The notes under the pieces are model-generated. The model worked only from the letters and a program-made list of their open reading frames with translations. It had not been told where the DNA came from and made no database searches. Positions 26,151-38,100 of a DNA stretch of 64,000 nt are shown piece by piece. The stretch is from contig CM077827.1 of the NCBI GenBank assembly GCA_039720395.1, positions 21,480,375 to 21,544,374 of the forward strand, written 5' to 3'. Source of the DNA: Liquidambar formosana (lineage: Eukaryota; Streptophyta; Magnoliopsida; Saxifragales; Altingiaceae). The position numbers and the translations under genes are program-made. The stretch's first letter is position 1. Each line of letters begins with the position of its first letter.

Positions 26151-27138
26151 CTGTCCCCAAACCGTATCCCATCGCCTGACACCTCAATTAAATGGTACAA
26201 CATGGTAGACATTCTTTCTCCCTTTCACGGCTTTAAACAAACGTTTGGGTTTACATTGTTTTTTGTTTTTTTAAATGGCAGAATTATAGATGGGTCCAGC
26301 AATAGGCAAACAATTAGTCATTCTTAATTAAGTTAGTAGTCATTTACTAGTAAGTTACTAATCATTTGTATTAAATTGTAATTGTTTACCGTGGCCAGAC
26401 CTACTTGTAACTCCCCATGTCAAACCCCAACTGGGAGCTTCCTTCATCCTTTTTTTTTTTTTTTTTTTCGGTTTGATTTTTTTGTTCAGAGAGCTTCCTT
26501 CATCCTACCAAACACAAACCCACGAACCCCTCGTCTCTTCTATTTCCTTTTTCTTTCCTTTTTTTCCCCTCTTTCCTTCTTTAGTCAAATGTACATCTTG
26601 TCTCAGTATGTATTTTTTTTTTCCTAATATTTTTTTCTCGATTGAATCCTTGTCATTCCAAAATGAGAAAAGTTCTACTGAACCGGTGTGGTCATGATTC
26701 GCCGTAATAATGGCTGTAGTGCTTTGATTGCCTTGATTTTTATCATGTGGAACATTGAAAAGGAGGACTGCTATGGCCCAAAATATGTCATACAAGCCAC
26801 ATGTTGCAAGCAAAAAAAATAAAAAAAAATAAAAAAATCCATGTGCCCCTTTGGCAACATGCATTGCATGCTTGCCTGTGCATCAACCATAGGCTACCTA
26901 TGAAGGGTCATAGGAGTGGTGACTTCGAATTAGTGAAGCAAAGAAACATAAATTTATAGTTGCTTAAGCCTGCTTTAAACGACGAACTATGCTATCACAT
27001 CACACCAACCATTAACAATCTCTTTTTAAACGCTGGGTAACTCAACGCCATCAAAGATGTTTAAGTGGGCAACCAACGTGGCAAAGTTAGATTTGGGGGA
27101 CATGGTTGGAGGCCAAAAAATCTGCACTCCTTTAAAAC

Positions 27139-27812
27139 TAGGGGTGTTCGTGGTTCGGTTTGGTTCGGTTTTGGGGTACTTTTCAAACCAAACCATTATA
27201 CTTCGGTTTTGCTTTTCCCAAACCAAAACCAAACCATACTATAAAAAAACCAAACCAAACCAAACCATAAAAATTCGGTTTGGTTCGGTTCGGTTTCGGT
27301 TTTAACCAATCAAGTAGCAACAAATAATTGAAAATGAAAAAAATGACATCCCAAACTCCAAATTAAAACATTTTTAATAAAAGCATTACATTAGCAACTA
27401 AAAAAAACATTGTATCAAAATGGAAACAAATTGGCATATGTCAATCCAAGTTTAAATCTCCAAGTTAATACATGTCATTATTTCACACAACATTAATAAC
27501 TAGTTTAATACATGTCAAGCTAAAATAGGAAAAACAATAACAAACTTAAAATCAACAAATTACAAATTAAAATTTGATATATATAATATATAAAATAATA
27601 TAATATATATATATTATATATTTTTTGGTTTTTTCGGTTTTTCGGTTTGGTTTGGTTTTTTAAACATGAAAACCAAAACCAAACCAATTCAATTCGGTTT
27701 TCTAAAATTAGAACCAAAACCAAACCTAATGACAAAAAAACCAAACCAAACCGACCGGTTTGGTTTGGTTCGGTTTGGTTTTCGGTTTTAACCTAAACCA
27801 TGAACACCCCTA
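27139..27812. mobile_element. Non-autonomous hAT element with perfect 8 bp TSD
   Basis: A 674 bp element beginning TAGGGGTGTTCGTGGTTCGG and ending in AAACCATGAACACCCCTA, flanked by TTTAAAAC on both sides (27131-27138 and 27813-27820). The subterminal regions are dense in GGTTTGGTTCGGTT units on the left and their complements or copies on the right, so the ends form a long, repetitive imperfect inverted repeat. The core is AT-rich. No transposase is encoded, so it depends on an autonomous hAT elsewhere. The exact duplication suggests a relatively recent insertion. Confidence 0.92.
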
Positions 27813-28559
27813 TTTAAAACCATACCTATATTTCGTGCCTTATCCCCCTTTTTTTTTTGGTAGTGAAATTTCCTTAGGCATGGCTTCTACAAATGTTAAG
27901 TCACACTATAGTGTGAGGTGGTGTAACTTGTTAATTATTTGTGACAAAATTCAATCTGAACTATCATTATTTAAGGGATATACTATCCATATATATTCGT
28001 AAGATAGTTATATCCTTCATATGCGGGATATAATAAACCCGCCAAAAGATGTAATATATTTTTATCCTAAGGTATTATCCCATTTAAAAGAAACAATGTG
28101 ATAGAAAAATGTCCAAGCACCTTCCCCATTTCAAACAAAACAACAAAATTTTTTTTTTTATCCAATAATTCTATCCTATCCAACTTTTTAATCTGGGAGA
28201 CCAAACATAACCTTAAATACTAGTCCAAGACAGACAAAATTTGTTGGAAAAGTCATAAAATCTGTTGGATTTTTTTCTTGAACTTGTACACTAAAGCTTA
28301 TTTGATTCAAGCACTACCAAAATGCATTCCTACTTTCCCTATTTTGATCCGGTCTGGTACAGCGCCCCTTTTACAGTACCATGTGTTGTAACCACTGCGA
28401 TTGCGACACATGGTGAGTAGGTGTTTAAGGTCCAAATGTTTGAATGTTAATTCCTAACGGCATTAACCTTAGAAAGCTTACCAAAGTGACGCGTTTTGCC
28501 TGCAAAACGCATTCAACCAAAAAAAATCCCCTTTGTTTTTTTTTTTTTTGGCAGATAAA

Positions 28560-28925
28560 AAATATCAATCCCCCTCATACTAGCTCTACCTATCAAATCT
28601 TTCTAAATAACAACCAATAATTATGAAGGAAAACTAAATTCTCAGAAATAATTACATTTTACTTTATATCCTAACTTTGTAATAGCATCAACAATTTTAT
28701 TGGCTTCACTATATACATGAATAAGTTTAATATCTATATTATTTTCAATAATAATCTTTCTACAATCACCAATTATACTAGAAATTGTCCAAGGGCATTT
28801 ATCCAAATGACATAAACTATTAATAACCAATTTAAAATCACCTTCAACAATCACCTTGTTACAATTTTTTTGCTTTGCTAACATCAAACCATTCCTCAAT
28901 GCAATAGCTTTCATTCTAGGAATAG
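28560..28925 (-). mobile_element. LINE-type RNase H domain fragment
   Basis: A minus-strand open frame (28914-28642) reads MKAIALRNGLMLAKQKNCNK, then VIVEGDFKLVINSL, and ends near EANKIVDAITKLG. This is the plant RVT_3/RNase H-like fold found at the C-terminus of many non-LTR polyproteins, with GD and an EAN-D pattern recognisable. It lies beside a T-tract at about 28537-28550 that would be the element's A-tail on the minus strand. It is a 5'-truncated relic. Confidence 0.7.
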
Positions 28926-29429
28926 AAACATTATCGTCAAGTATTTACAATGCATAACTATTGGCTTACCAGAATGATCACGAAATTGTTGACCCTATAG
29001 TCTCATTATTTTTTATTTTTTTGTTTTTTTAAAACAGATCTCATTTTCATTTTCATTTGCTTGATCTCTCTCTTAGTGACAAGCATTTTGGCCTGTAATG
29101 GACAATGTTGTCGGTGATGAGCTTCAAGGTTCTGGTCATCTTCTCAGGCGATGCCCAACTCCGGCATCTCCAACCCTCTGAAGATGCATTTCCCCAAATT
29201 AATTATATTTTTTCTTCTTTTCCTTTGGCTTGGTGTTAATGATAATCCGTGACCATGGAAGCAAGATGCGATGGCCGACGACGACTGAGGAAACAAGACC
29301 CCCTCCTTTTCGCAAACAAATCTAGGCGCATAACCAATTAAAAAGAAGAAAAAAAAAAAATCAAACAAGACCCCCTCCCCCTTCTCGATCTCTCTCTCGC
29401 TACAAATCCCTTCTTGTCGGCGTACTCCA

Positions 29430-29719
29430 TGTTCGATAATGTTAGGAATTTCTATTAAATCAATTATAACATAATAAACATTTATATGAATTTAAATAAC
29501 AAAAAAAAAAAAAAAAACCTCCAACTATAATGGTATGGTAAAGTAGTGGTGTGGGAGTTACCTCCACCCACTTACTCATCACAATAAAGAAACATAAAAG
29601 AGGTAACTAAAAGGTTATTGTAGGTTACACTTACATTAACCAAATAGAATAAACAAATTAAAGACTATAATTAACAACAAATAAATTGAATTAATTTTAA
29701 ATCAAGTATATATACAACA
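29430..29719. repeat. 5' LTR (internally deleted)
   Basis: Starts TGTTCGATAATGTTAGG and ends ATATATACAACA. It matches both ends of the 640 bp right LTR but lacks about 350 bp of its middle, with an A-run (29501-29517) at the junction. Confidence 0.85.
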
Positions 29720-31108
29720 ATCCCTCACATGATTTAAAATTAAAATATTATATATAAGGAGCATTTTTACTGCGCAATGGGTATAGGTACCTTCTGGGTT
29801 TGAACCTACACTTAGTGTTAGTAAGTTTCCGTCTAAAGGAGCCGTAGTAGACTAGTCTTGAACTAAGTCCTTAAATTCAAACTTCTACTTACCACACACA
29901 TAGTACGAGTAATTTATTCGGTTCTAGTTTGGTTGGCGCTTTAAACGGTCATGTGCCCGTATCACGTATCATGAATATTTTTAGGGAGTAGCCTATTTTC
30001 CCACAGTAGCGACCCACTACTATACTCACTTAGGTGAGACCTCCAAAAGTGATCTGTGATCAACACCTTGCAGAATTTCTGCTTTGAACTCATTCAAAGT
30101 TAAGCTCTTCTTAAACTATCACAGTTCTGAGCACTATCATCATAGGCATAGGACCAAGGAATACCCCTTAAAATATATTAGTGCTCCATTTAGCCACCCT
30201 ACAGTTTCGTTCTTACCCATTGAAACCCTTTCATGAATCTCTAATCATAGAGGTTGGGTGTCCATTACAATGACTAATTTATAAGCTTTAGTCCCATTCC
30301 TCTCTATGATTTAGATTTAGCCTATGCGCTAATCCTGAGACAATCACTCAACAAGAGTTATATAATTTTTATAATGCCTCTTTTTATTTTTATATGACTT
30401 TTAGCCATATTTTACGCACCATATTATACATCTCAAATATGTGATTTACATATATGGTCTAAATCTCAACAGTGTATATATGTGATTTCACTTCTGCATT
30501 CTCAAACATAAATTAAACAGATGATTAAATCTGAATAATAAAATGTAAATATAAGTACATAATAATCATAAATTTACGTCACTGACCCTACTAAGTTTCA
30601 TGTCAACAATTTATAAAATAGTCACACCATACAAGTATAATAACATCAATATAATTCATCCTCATATTTATGAAATAATTTTATTTCATTATCTTCATTT
30701 TTTATGAGAAGATGAAAATACTAACATAATACAAAATTATTCACTAGCATTTCCAATAATATTTTTGACCTCTATGTCACGTGCTGAAAATAATACTAAA
30801 GTAATTTCACAACATACAATATTGGCAAAATACCATTTATCTCAAAAAAAAAATTTTATTATAAATTTACCATCATGATTTCAAATTGTTCACCTCACAA
30901 TTTATTTTCTAAAGATGATCAAATACTAAATTAGCACATGATATCCAAACAATTTGTATTCATATTGAACCATGTAAATAAGATAATAATCCCACATAGG
31001 AATAATTTATAATGTGCACATAATCTAATAATCACCCTCACATTAAAATTATTTTTGTAAAATGTCACGCACAACGAACATTGTTCAATAGAACCCCCAC
31101 ATTGAAAT

Positions 31109-31601
31109 TGATGTAGGACAAAGAATCCCAACAAAGTTATTTTTTATTATTAATTTTGTAATTTTCGTTTTTATTTAGTTTAGGGTTTTATTTACTTGTT
31201 TTTGATAGTTTTTAAGGTTTAATTAGGCAAAATTGAGTCCTTATAGGTTACTATATTAGTTAAGGTTAATTTTAGAAGGTTTTTGAGTGTTTTTGGAGGG
31301 GGGGGTTTATGAAGCCTTTAAAAAGGATACAAAGTCAAAAAACGGAATTTGTCAGTTTTGGTAATTTTTGGCAATTCCTTATTATGTTATTTCTTGTTTG
31401 CAAGAACTAGGTTTTCTATAAATTAGGTTGTAGCTTTTGGCCAAGGGAATATATAACTTTTCATTCAATAAAGAATTTTTTTTCTGAAATTTTATTCTCT
31501 GAGCTCGCGGATTCGAGTGTGTTACTCTTTTGTTCGTGAATTCGATCGATTTTCCAAGAAGCAGGCAGTGCCTTACTTCTTCGTAAGCTTCCGCTACGTC
31601 A
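31109..31601. mobile_element. Nested solo LTR with TSD GAAAT
   Basis: A 493 bp block begins TGATGTAG and ends CTACGTCA, so its ends are near-inverted (7 of 8). It is flanked by GAAAT on both sides (31104-31108 and 31602-31606). The right part has CATTCAATAAAG followed by a TTTTATTCTC stretch, typical of an LTR polyadenylation/U5 zone. It sits inside the 29430-33009 element and is therefore younger. No internal domain remains, consistent with LTR-LTR recombination. Confidence 0.85.
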
Positions 31602-32369
31602 GAAATAATATTCATAATATGCCACAATCAGGATTGTTCTATAACAACCCTCCCATTAAAATTATTTTATTTTCATTTCAATTTTATGGAACAGGCTAAC
31701 ATATAATCATGATTAAAATATAATATCAAATAACATGTGATTTCATTCAAAGAGCATTTTTATTAAAATTCAACATTTTTTTTTAAATAATGAAAAACAA
31801 CATTTAGGCCAATTTAACCTCATATCAAACATTGATATAATTTAAAATAAATAACATGTACTCGATCAAATAATAAATTTGATTTCATAGAATACAACCA
31901 ATCCAACACCACAAATCTCTAATAGCGTTGGGTAGGGATCATTAATTTACATGATCATCTATATATATATTATCAACTTTTCACATTTTAATGGCTAGAA
32001 AGAATAAAATATTATTATAACCATTTTATACCTTTAACATCTTAAATGGCTAAAGAGAATAAATACACTAATATTACACTTCAACAAAGCATAACCTTTT
32101 TTCTTTTACATTACATACAAGACATGCGATTGTCGTAGTTTAGTTTCTTATTTCAGCCAACTAGTCAAGATCAATTCCTCACAAATTTAGAAATTTAAAC
32201 AAATTATAAATATCATAATTCATGATTAACATCATGAGGATATTATGTCTATATTTCAATATACAACTACTCAATTAGTTTCTGTTTTTTTTTTTTATCT
32301 GCACATCTAAAATTCATCAGATGAAATAAATCTAAATTCATAGAAATTCCTAGGTATTTTCTCTAAGAT

Positions 32370-33009
32370 TGTTGGATACAATGTTAGGAATTTCTATTAA
32401 GTCAATTATAACATAATAAACATTTATATGAATTTAATCAATAATAATCAACAATAATAATATTACAAGAAATAGAGTTCAGAAATAGCCTATATATATT
32501 ATGGATCAAGGCACGTTGCAAAGCGCTATCCTTAGATAAAATACGTCCTTGTCAGTACTGGGTTTGCATGATGTTTCTCTCCCAAGATATAATGATCTTC
32601 TGGGTAGCTAAGACTTCCCACAAACCTCAAATCACCCGTATGCTCCAAATACTCAAGTTATAATTCATAGAAAATATGAAAAGAACTCAAAGTGTATAAC
32701 TAATATGGAGATATAGGTGCTGAAAATTTCAGCATATATAAGCTCTTCTCTACACCTCTTCATCTCCACACATAACACTTATATAAATAAATAGCCAAAA
32801 GAAATAACCTCCAACAATAATGGTATGGTAAAATAGTGGTGTGGGAGTTACCTCCACCCACTTACTCACCACCATAAAAAAACATAAAGTAGGTAAATAA
32901 AAGGACATTGTAGGTTATACCTACATTAACCAAATAAAATAAATAAATTAAAGACTATAAATAACAGCAAATAAATTGAATTAATTTTAAATCAAACATA
33001 TATACAACA
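32370..33009. repeat. 3' LTR (full length)
   Basis: Starts TGTTGGATACAATGTTAGG and ends ATATATACAACA, followed by the CTCCA duplication. Contains the 350 bp block missing from the left LTR. Confidence 0.85.
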
Positions 33010-34689
33010 CTCCATTGTCGGTGACTAACTTCAGTAATCGTCTCCGGTGATTTTCCACGGGGAGAGTTCCATTTTTTGTCCGCCATCAATTGGTGTTACA
33101 GTGGCTCGATCTTGTTGAATTCGGAGCTGCGTTCATTCACACAAAGATTGATGATTGCAACCTGTTTTTGCCTAAAAATGAATTTATCAGGACTAAAATA
33201 TGTTTTGTGAAAGAAAAGCCACGTAGGCAAGCTTTGCCAAGTAAGATGAGGTTGTTGGAAGAGAATCAGTTAAAAGAGATAAAGTGTTTGACCACGTCAA
33301 AAGGGAGTTTTGAGGAAAATAAGGAAAGTGGGTTATAAGGACTCTGTCATGATCAAGAGAGTGGGGGAAGCTAGAGTAATTCTGGGATGCAGTAGTAGCA
33401 GGAACAAGGCCCATTACTACCACCACAATGATAGTTGCTGCAAAGAAGGCATGTACGTGGGAATTTCAACCTGATGCTGTATAAAAGACAAAGGACACAC
33501 ACAAAGAGGGGGTTCCACAACCAACACATAAATCCTACTCAGGAAAATCAATTCTATTCAAACTTAGCTTCTTAGCTCTTTTCAAATTTAATTCTGTAAT
33601 TAGCTCCTTAGCTATTTTGTTGATTCGCGCTTGGATTTCATATTTTGGTCAATCTTGCTATTCCGTACTTGAGGTTTTTCTGTAAGTTTTTTACTTTTAA
33701 TGAAAGTATTTTCCTTTATAATCTCTCAATTATTGCATTGTGATAAATTCTGTTTGCATATAGACTCTAGTTAAATTTAAAATCATAGTTTAATTTCGAA
33801 CCATAGGGAGAGGAACCCTAATCTCTCGTCAATTGCCTGATTTACATTTTATTTCAATCATAATCACAAGTAGTGACCAAATAGGCATTTGGGGCCAACG
33901 GCCTTGAATTCAACGGCCTATGAGGTATTGTGGGGTCGTGGTCACACGATCTTTAGGCTTTCGAGCCTTGACACGCTCATAACATTTTTAGTGTGAACAC
34001 AACCATGGTGGATGCCTTCGATCGGTGTTCGTGGAGGGAGCCAACCCTTTTGCCTGCTCCATCTTCTTCGGATTTGGTGGAAGGATGAACTTTAGATTCA
34101 TGGGCTTGCTATGACAAATCTTGAAACCCAATGTCACACCAAAAGCCAACCATGGAACCTCGTCATCGCTAGAGATCTTTTGTGGTGGTGATTTAAGCGG
34201 CTTGAATTGGGTGATCCTCTTTTGATTTTGATGTTAATGCCGTTAGTCTCCAACCTTGCCCCTTAAAAGTTAAAGCGACAGCGCGTTTAAGGGGAAGAGG
34301 ATTCGATGCTGAGCAGGGGCAGAGGCGTGGAGCCAAGTGAAGCCCAAAGGGGTCACTTGGCCCTATTAAAATTTTTTTTTATTTAGGTTTTATACTTAAG
34401 TTTTTTGAGAAATTATAAAATTGGCCTTTCTGAAATTTTGTCTTTTTAGCCCTTGTCTTATTTTTACCCAATTATATAAATACATCCCATAAGTTTTTAA
34501 GGTTTCATGAATAATCACTCTCAGCTCTTTTTCCTTCACAACTTTTCTTTCAAAGTTTGGCACCTCTGAACCTAATTCCTGGCTCTGTCACTAGTGTTGA
34601 GTTGTACGAACTCAGCACCATGCCGAGTTCATTTCTACCGTCCAAAATCTCATCCGACGGTCAAGATTAAAAGACAAAAAACTTATGAC

Positions 34690-34850
34690 GGTATTCAATA
34701 TGTTGTTTGATTTCATACTTGAATTATGTTGGAATGAAAGTAATTTAAAATGACTATCCAAACATGCTGTTTGATTCGATTCCCATTTAAATTAGTTCAT
34801 CCAAACACTATTTGAAATAAATTAAAATGTGATTCCATTCTAGCTAACAA
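34690..34850. mobile_element. Degenerate Tourist-like MITE relative
   Basis: The segment TTTGAAATAAATTAAAATGTGATTCCATTCTAGC closely resembles the subterminal region of the 13701-13934 copy, with TTGGAATGAAAG on the other side. The terminal GGCC ends and the 3 bp duplication are not recognisable, so it is older than the other two copies. Confidence 0.45.
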
Positions 34851-35165
34851 ATATAGGGAGTCGGGAGGTTCCAAAGCAAAACATTACTCTTTTGTTGGAA
34901 TACAAGGTAGAAATTTGAGCCTTTTTTCTACCAAATGGATTAGAATGAGGATTGTTGTTTAAAAAACTTATTTTGGGCAAATGCAAAGGACTAAGGTAAT
35001 ATACAAAGCTTTTGGAAATGTCAATCACGTTTGGCCTAATATATATTTCATGACCTGAAGCTTCGTATATTACGTACCCTGTTTGCTCGATTCACAATTA
35101 GTTTCATGTGTAAGCGTAACTTCCCAAACATATAAGGGTTCATCGTGTGTGGGACTGGTTTCATT

Positions 35166-38100
35166 ATGGCCCTTTTGAAATCGTTTCTCATACTTCCAAG
35201 ACGATGTGGTCTTCTTCTTTCTTCTTCTTCTTATTGGTATTATCATTATCATTCTCGTTCAACGTTTCTTGTTCCTCCGAAAATAAGAATAACAGCAAGG
35301 CCGCTGTCGCAACAAATCCAGAGTGTTCAAAGAAGCAAGCCCTTGTCCACCTCTCTCAGCAGCGTCTCCAAGTACAGCACTTGCAGTAGTGATGGGAACG
35401 ATTTCCTGAGGCTGTCGGACCAACAGTTGATGGATCAGTGCGAGATGAGCACTTTCAAGTCGTCTGGTCCCGGCGGTCAGCACCGCAACAAGCGCGAGTC
35501 CGCCGTCCGTCTCAAGCACCTCCCTACTGGCACTATTGCCCAGGTTACTACTCGCCTTGCTTTCCATTTTCCCAATATGCCCATGTTCTGTAACCTTGCC
35601 AATGCCGATTGTGGGATGGAATGGGAATTCGAAGCCATTTGTTTGGCTTTTGGGGATTCTCATTCCTCTTTTTTTTTTCTTTTTTTTGGCTACAATTTCA
35701 TGCTATATCCCAAGCATGGCTTTCGAATTCACCCAATATTTGTTCGGAAAAATTCATTGTCAGATTGGACATCCGAATTGACTGTGAATTTGGGGCTATT
35801 AACACCGTGATTCCAAGGCAGCTTGAATTGATTTTGTCCTCGTTGTAATGGTTCTTCAGGCCGCCGAGGACCGATCGCAGCACAAGAATCGAGCATCGGC
35901 CTTAGCACGCTTGCGCACTCTATTAGCTCTCAAAGGTAAAATGTTGACCTCTCAGCTGTTTTTGCGACATGAATTTCTTTTCAAGGAAATCTGGTTGCAT
36001 TTCACTCGAGTGATTTGAAGTTGTCAGCAATTTAAGGTGGATGGGCATTTTCCCAATGCCAAAAGTCCTACACAAAATGCAATTTATTGTAATATGTGAA
36101 TGCGAAATGGGCATGTCAGATACCTTCTTGTAATGTGTTTCTTTTGGTTCCTTCAAAAGGCCTGCCTCTTAGATTAGCTATGTTGCTCTGTTTCCCCTTT
36201 TTCTTATAGATACAGATGGTATTTAAATCAATCTCTGGAGACTATTATCTGTGCTGTCTCATTTTCGTCTTATGTTTTACCATGTCGTGATGAAAATGTC
36301 TCTACTGAGTGGTAGCATGTGATTCTTTTGTGCTAGTCAGGAAGAATGTAGATATTGATGCGTATTCGCCTCCCCAAGAGCTTCTTCAAATTCTTCCAGC
36401 AAAATCGACCATTAGAGGATCAGATTGTGGTTCACAAATTGGACCAAATAATCCAAAATTTGCTTTGGTCTGTACAATCTATGTTATTTGTTCATTTCTT
36501 TTTCTCTTGAATTTTTTTTTTTTTTTGGGCAGAAAAAATTTCTGTCAAGAATTAGAAACTTGAATTTTAATTGTGGAAGATCACAATACTTATTTTAATT
36601 ACCTTATTTTTTTCACAGGGAATGCAAGCTTTGCTGGATCTAATTTTTGCAGTTGAAGGTTCCATATCAGATGCTGCAAAATTGTTGGGGTACATGATAC
36701 CGAGTTCTAAGTCCTACATTTTTTGTCTGTTATGAGGCTTATTAAACCAGTTAGGCCCTTTACCCTTCCTAGACAGTTGGAAGAAGCATCAAAATTCAAG
36801 AAGTGAACTTTCGATAAAACATTTCAAGGAGCTTGCACCAATGATATGATAATAAGAAAAAAAGTACAAGTACTCCCTACATACTGTAATTTATCAGGTT
36901 GACCTTTTAATTTTATCTAAACAATCATTTATTAGATAGGATGAACCTTGAGTAGAGGTGGATTTGGTATTTGTTTATGAAACAACCATCAGAACTCTGG
37001 TAGTCAGCTTAACCCGACTAATAATAATATGCTTAGTTTTAGTTGTGTTAGTGGTTCAGTGCCAAATTGCCAACCATACAGTTTTAAACTATTCCCCCTT
37101 ACTGTTGTCTCCATTGAATATTGCAGGTTGAGCACAGGGGCGCTATCGCGGCTGATACTATCAGATGATTCTCTTCGAATGGCAGTGAATGAGCTGAGGA
37201 CATCTAAGGTAGAACTTCTTAAAAATACAAGGAATCAGTAGGTTATTTCTCGTTTAATGGCGAAGTTTTTGTCTGTTCTTATAGGTCTCTCCGAGTAAAA
37301 ATAACTGTTGGTGACACTTATTCTTTTCGACTCATATGTAACCATTATGTTTTACCTATATGCTCACCCATAGTTTGGATAACTTCCGTTTCATGGAGTG
37401 GGACCATAGTTTTCACCTTCAAGAGCAGGACCTAAAGCCACTATTCTTGATCCAACTTTTGATTAAATATTTATGCAAATAAAACAATTTTCATTGAAAA
37501 ACCAAAATAGACCATATTTTTTTTTTTTTGGTTAGTGGAAATTTTCCAATGCTGAGTGGTAGTGTCATTAACCCATGTAACCAGATATGGACATGGATAC
37601 TTTTGTCAGAACTGCAAGTTGTTGATGGTGCTTTTGGATACCACATTCATATTGCTACCTCCATAAATAATTATTTAAATGCTTTTCCTCTACCCTTGTG
37701 TATGTACGATAACAATGCAGAGCCAATTGTCTACTTCTTCAACACCATATTGTGAAGGCATAGGAACATTATTCTGAGCTATTTTAGAAGTAGGAGATGA
37801 TGTCGTAGTTGTCCAATTCATTTTAGTTGTTTTTCAAATTTTTGATTAACTGTCTTAGAACCTCAAAGCCGGCTACATTCTTTCTCCAAGAATCTATATA
37901 TGGAGCATAGACAAAAGTTTTGTTTCATCTTGAAAGTCATTTATAAAAGCATCTCTAAAGGTACATTTGTGCATGGTTATCAACACCTTTTGAATTCTAA
38001 CACTTAGGTTGGTTTTATAGTAAGAGAGATTCTTTACTATACACTTAGGTTGATTTTATAGCAAGAGAGATTCTTTATTGTTCATCCTTAAGTAGTAAAC

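Larger units (their letters stand above)
29430..33009. mobile_element. Non-coding LTR retrotransposon (LARD-like) with TSD CTCCA
   Basis: A 3,580 bp element with TG...CA LTRs flanked by CTCCA on both sides (29425-29429 and 33010-33014). The 3' LTR is 640 bp (32370-33009). The 5' LTR is 290 bp and lacks an internal block of about 350 bp that the 3' LTR has; an A-run sits at the deletion point. The 2.65 kb interior has no gag, protease, RT or integrase reading frame, so it is non-autonomous. No standard tRNA-Met primer site was recognised after the 5' LTR. A solo LTR of another family is nested inside. Strand is not determinable. Confidence 0.88.
24084..35165. other. Repeat-rich intergenic block between divergent genes
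   Basis: Eleven kilobases without an intact gene. The first 0.8 kb includes the promoter and 5' UTR of the SWIM gene, with a GC-rich patch at 24690-24850 that is unusual for this window. The rest holds two hAT-type elements, a LINE RNase H relic, a nested LTR pair and a degenerate Tourist copy, each listed. The stretch 33440-33860 resembles an LTR: TATAAAAG at 33474 followed by an AT-rich leader. I found no termini or duplication for it, so it is not called as an element. Confidence 0.6.

Noticed and set aside
26382..26864. Overlapping frames on both strands rich in Phe or Lys
   Set aside because: T-tract/A-tract artefacts.
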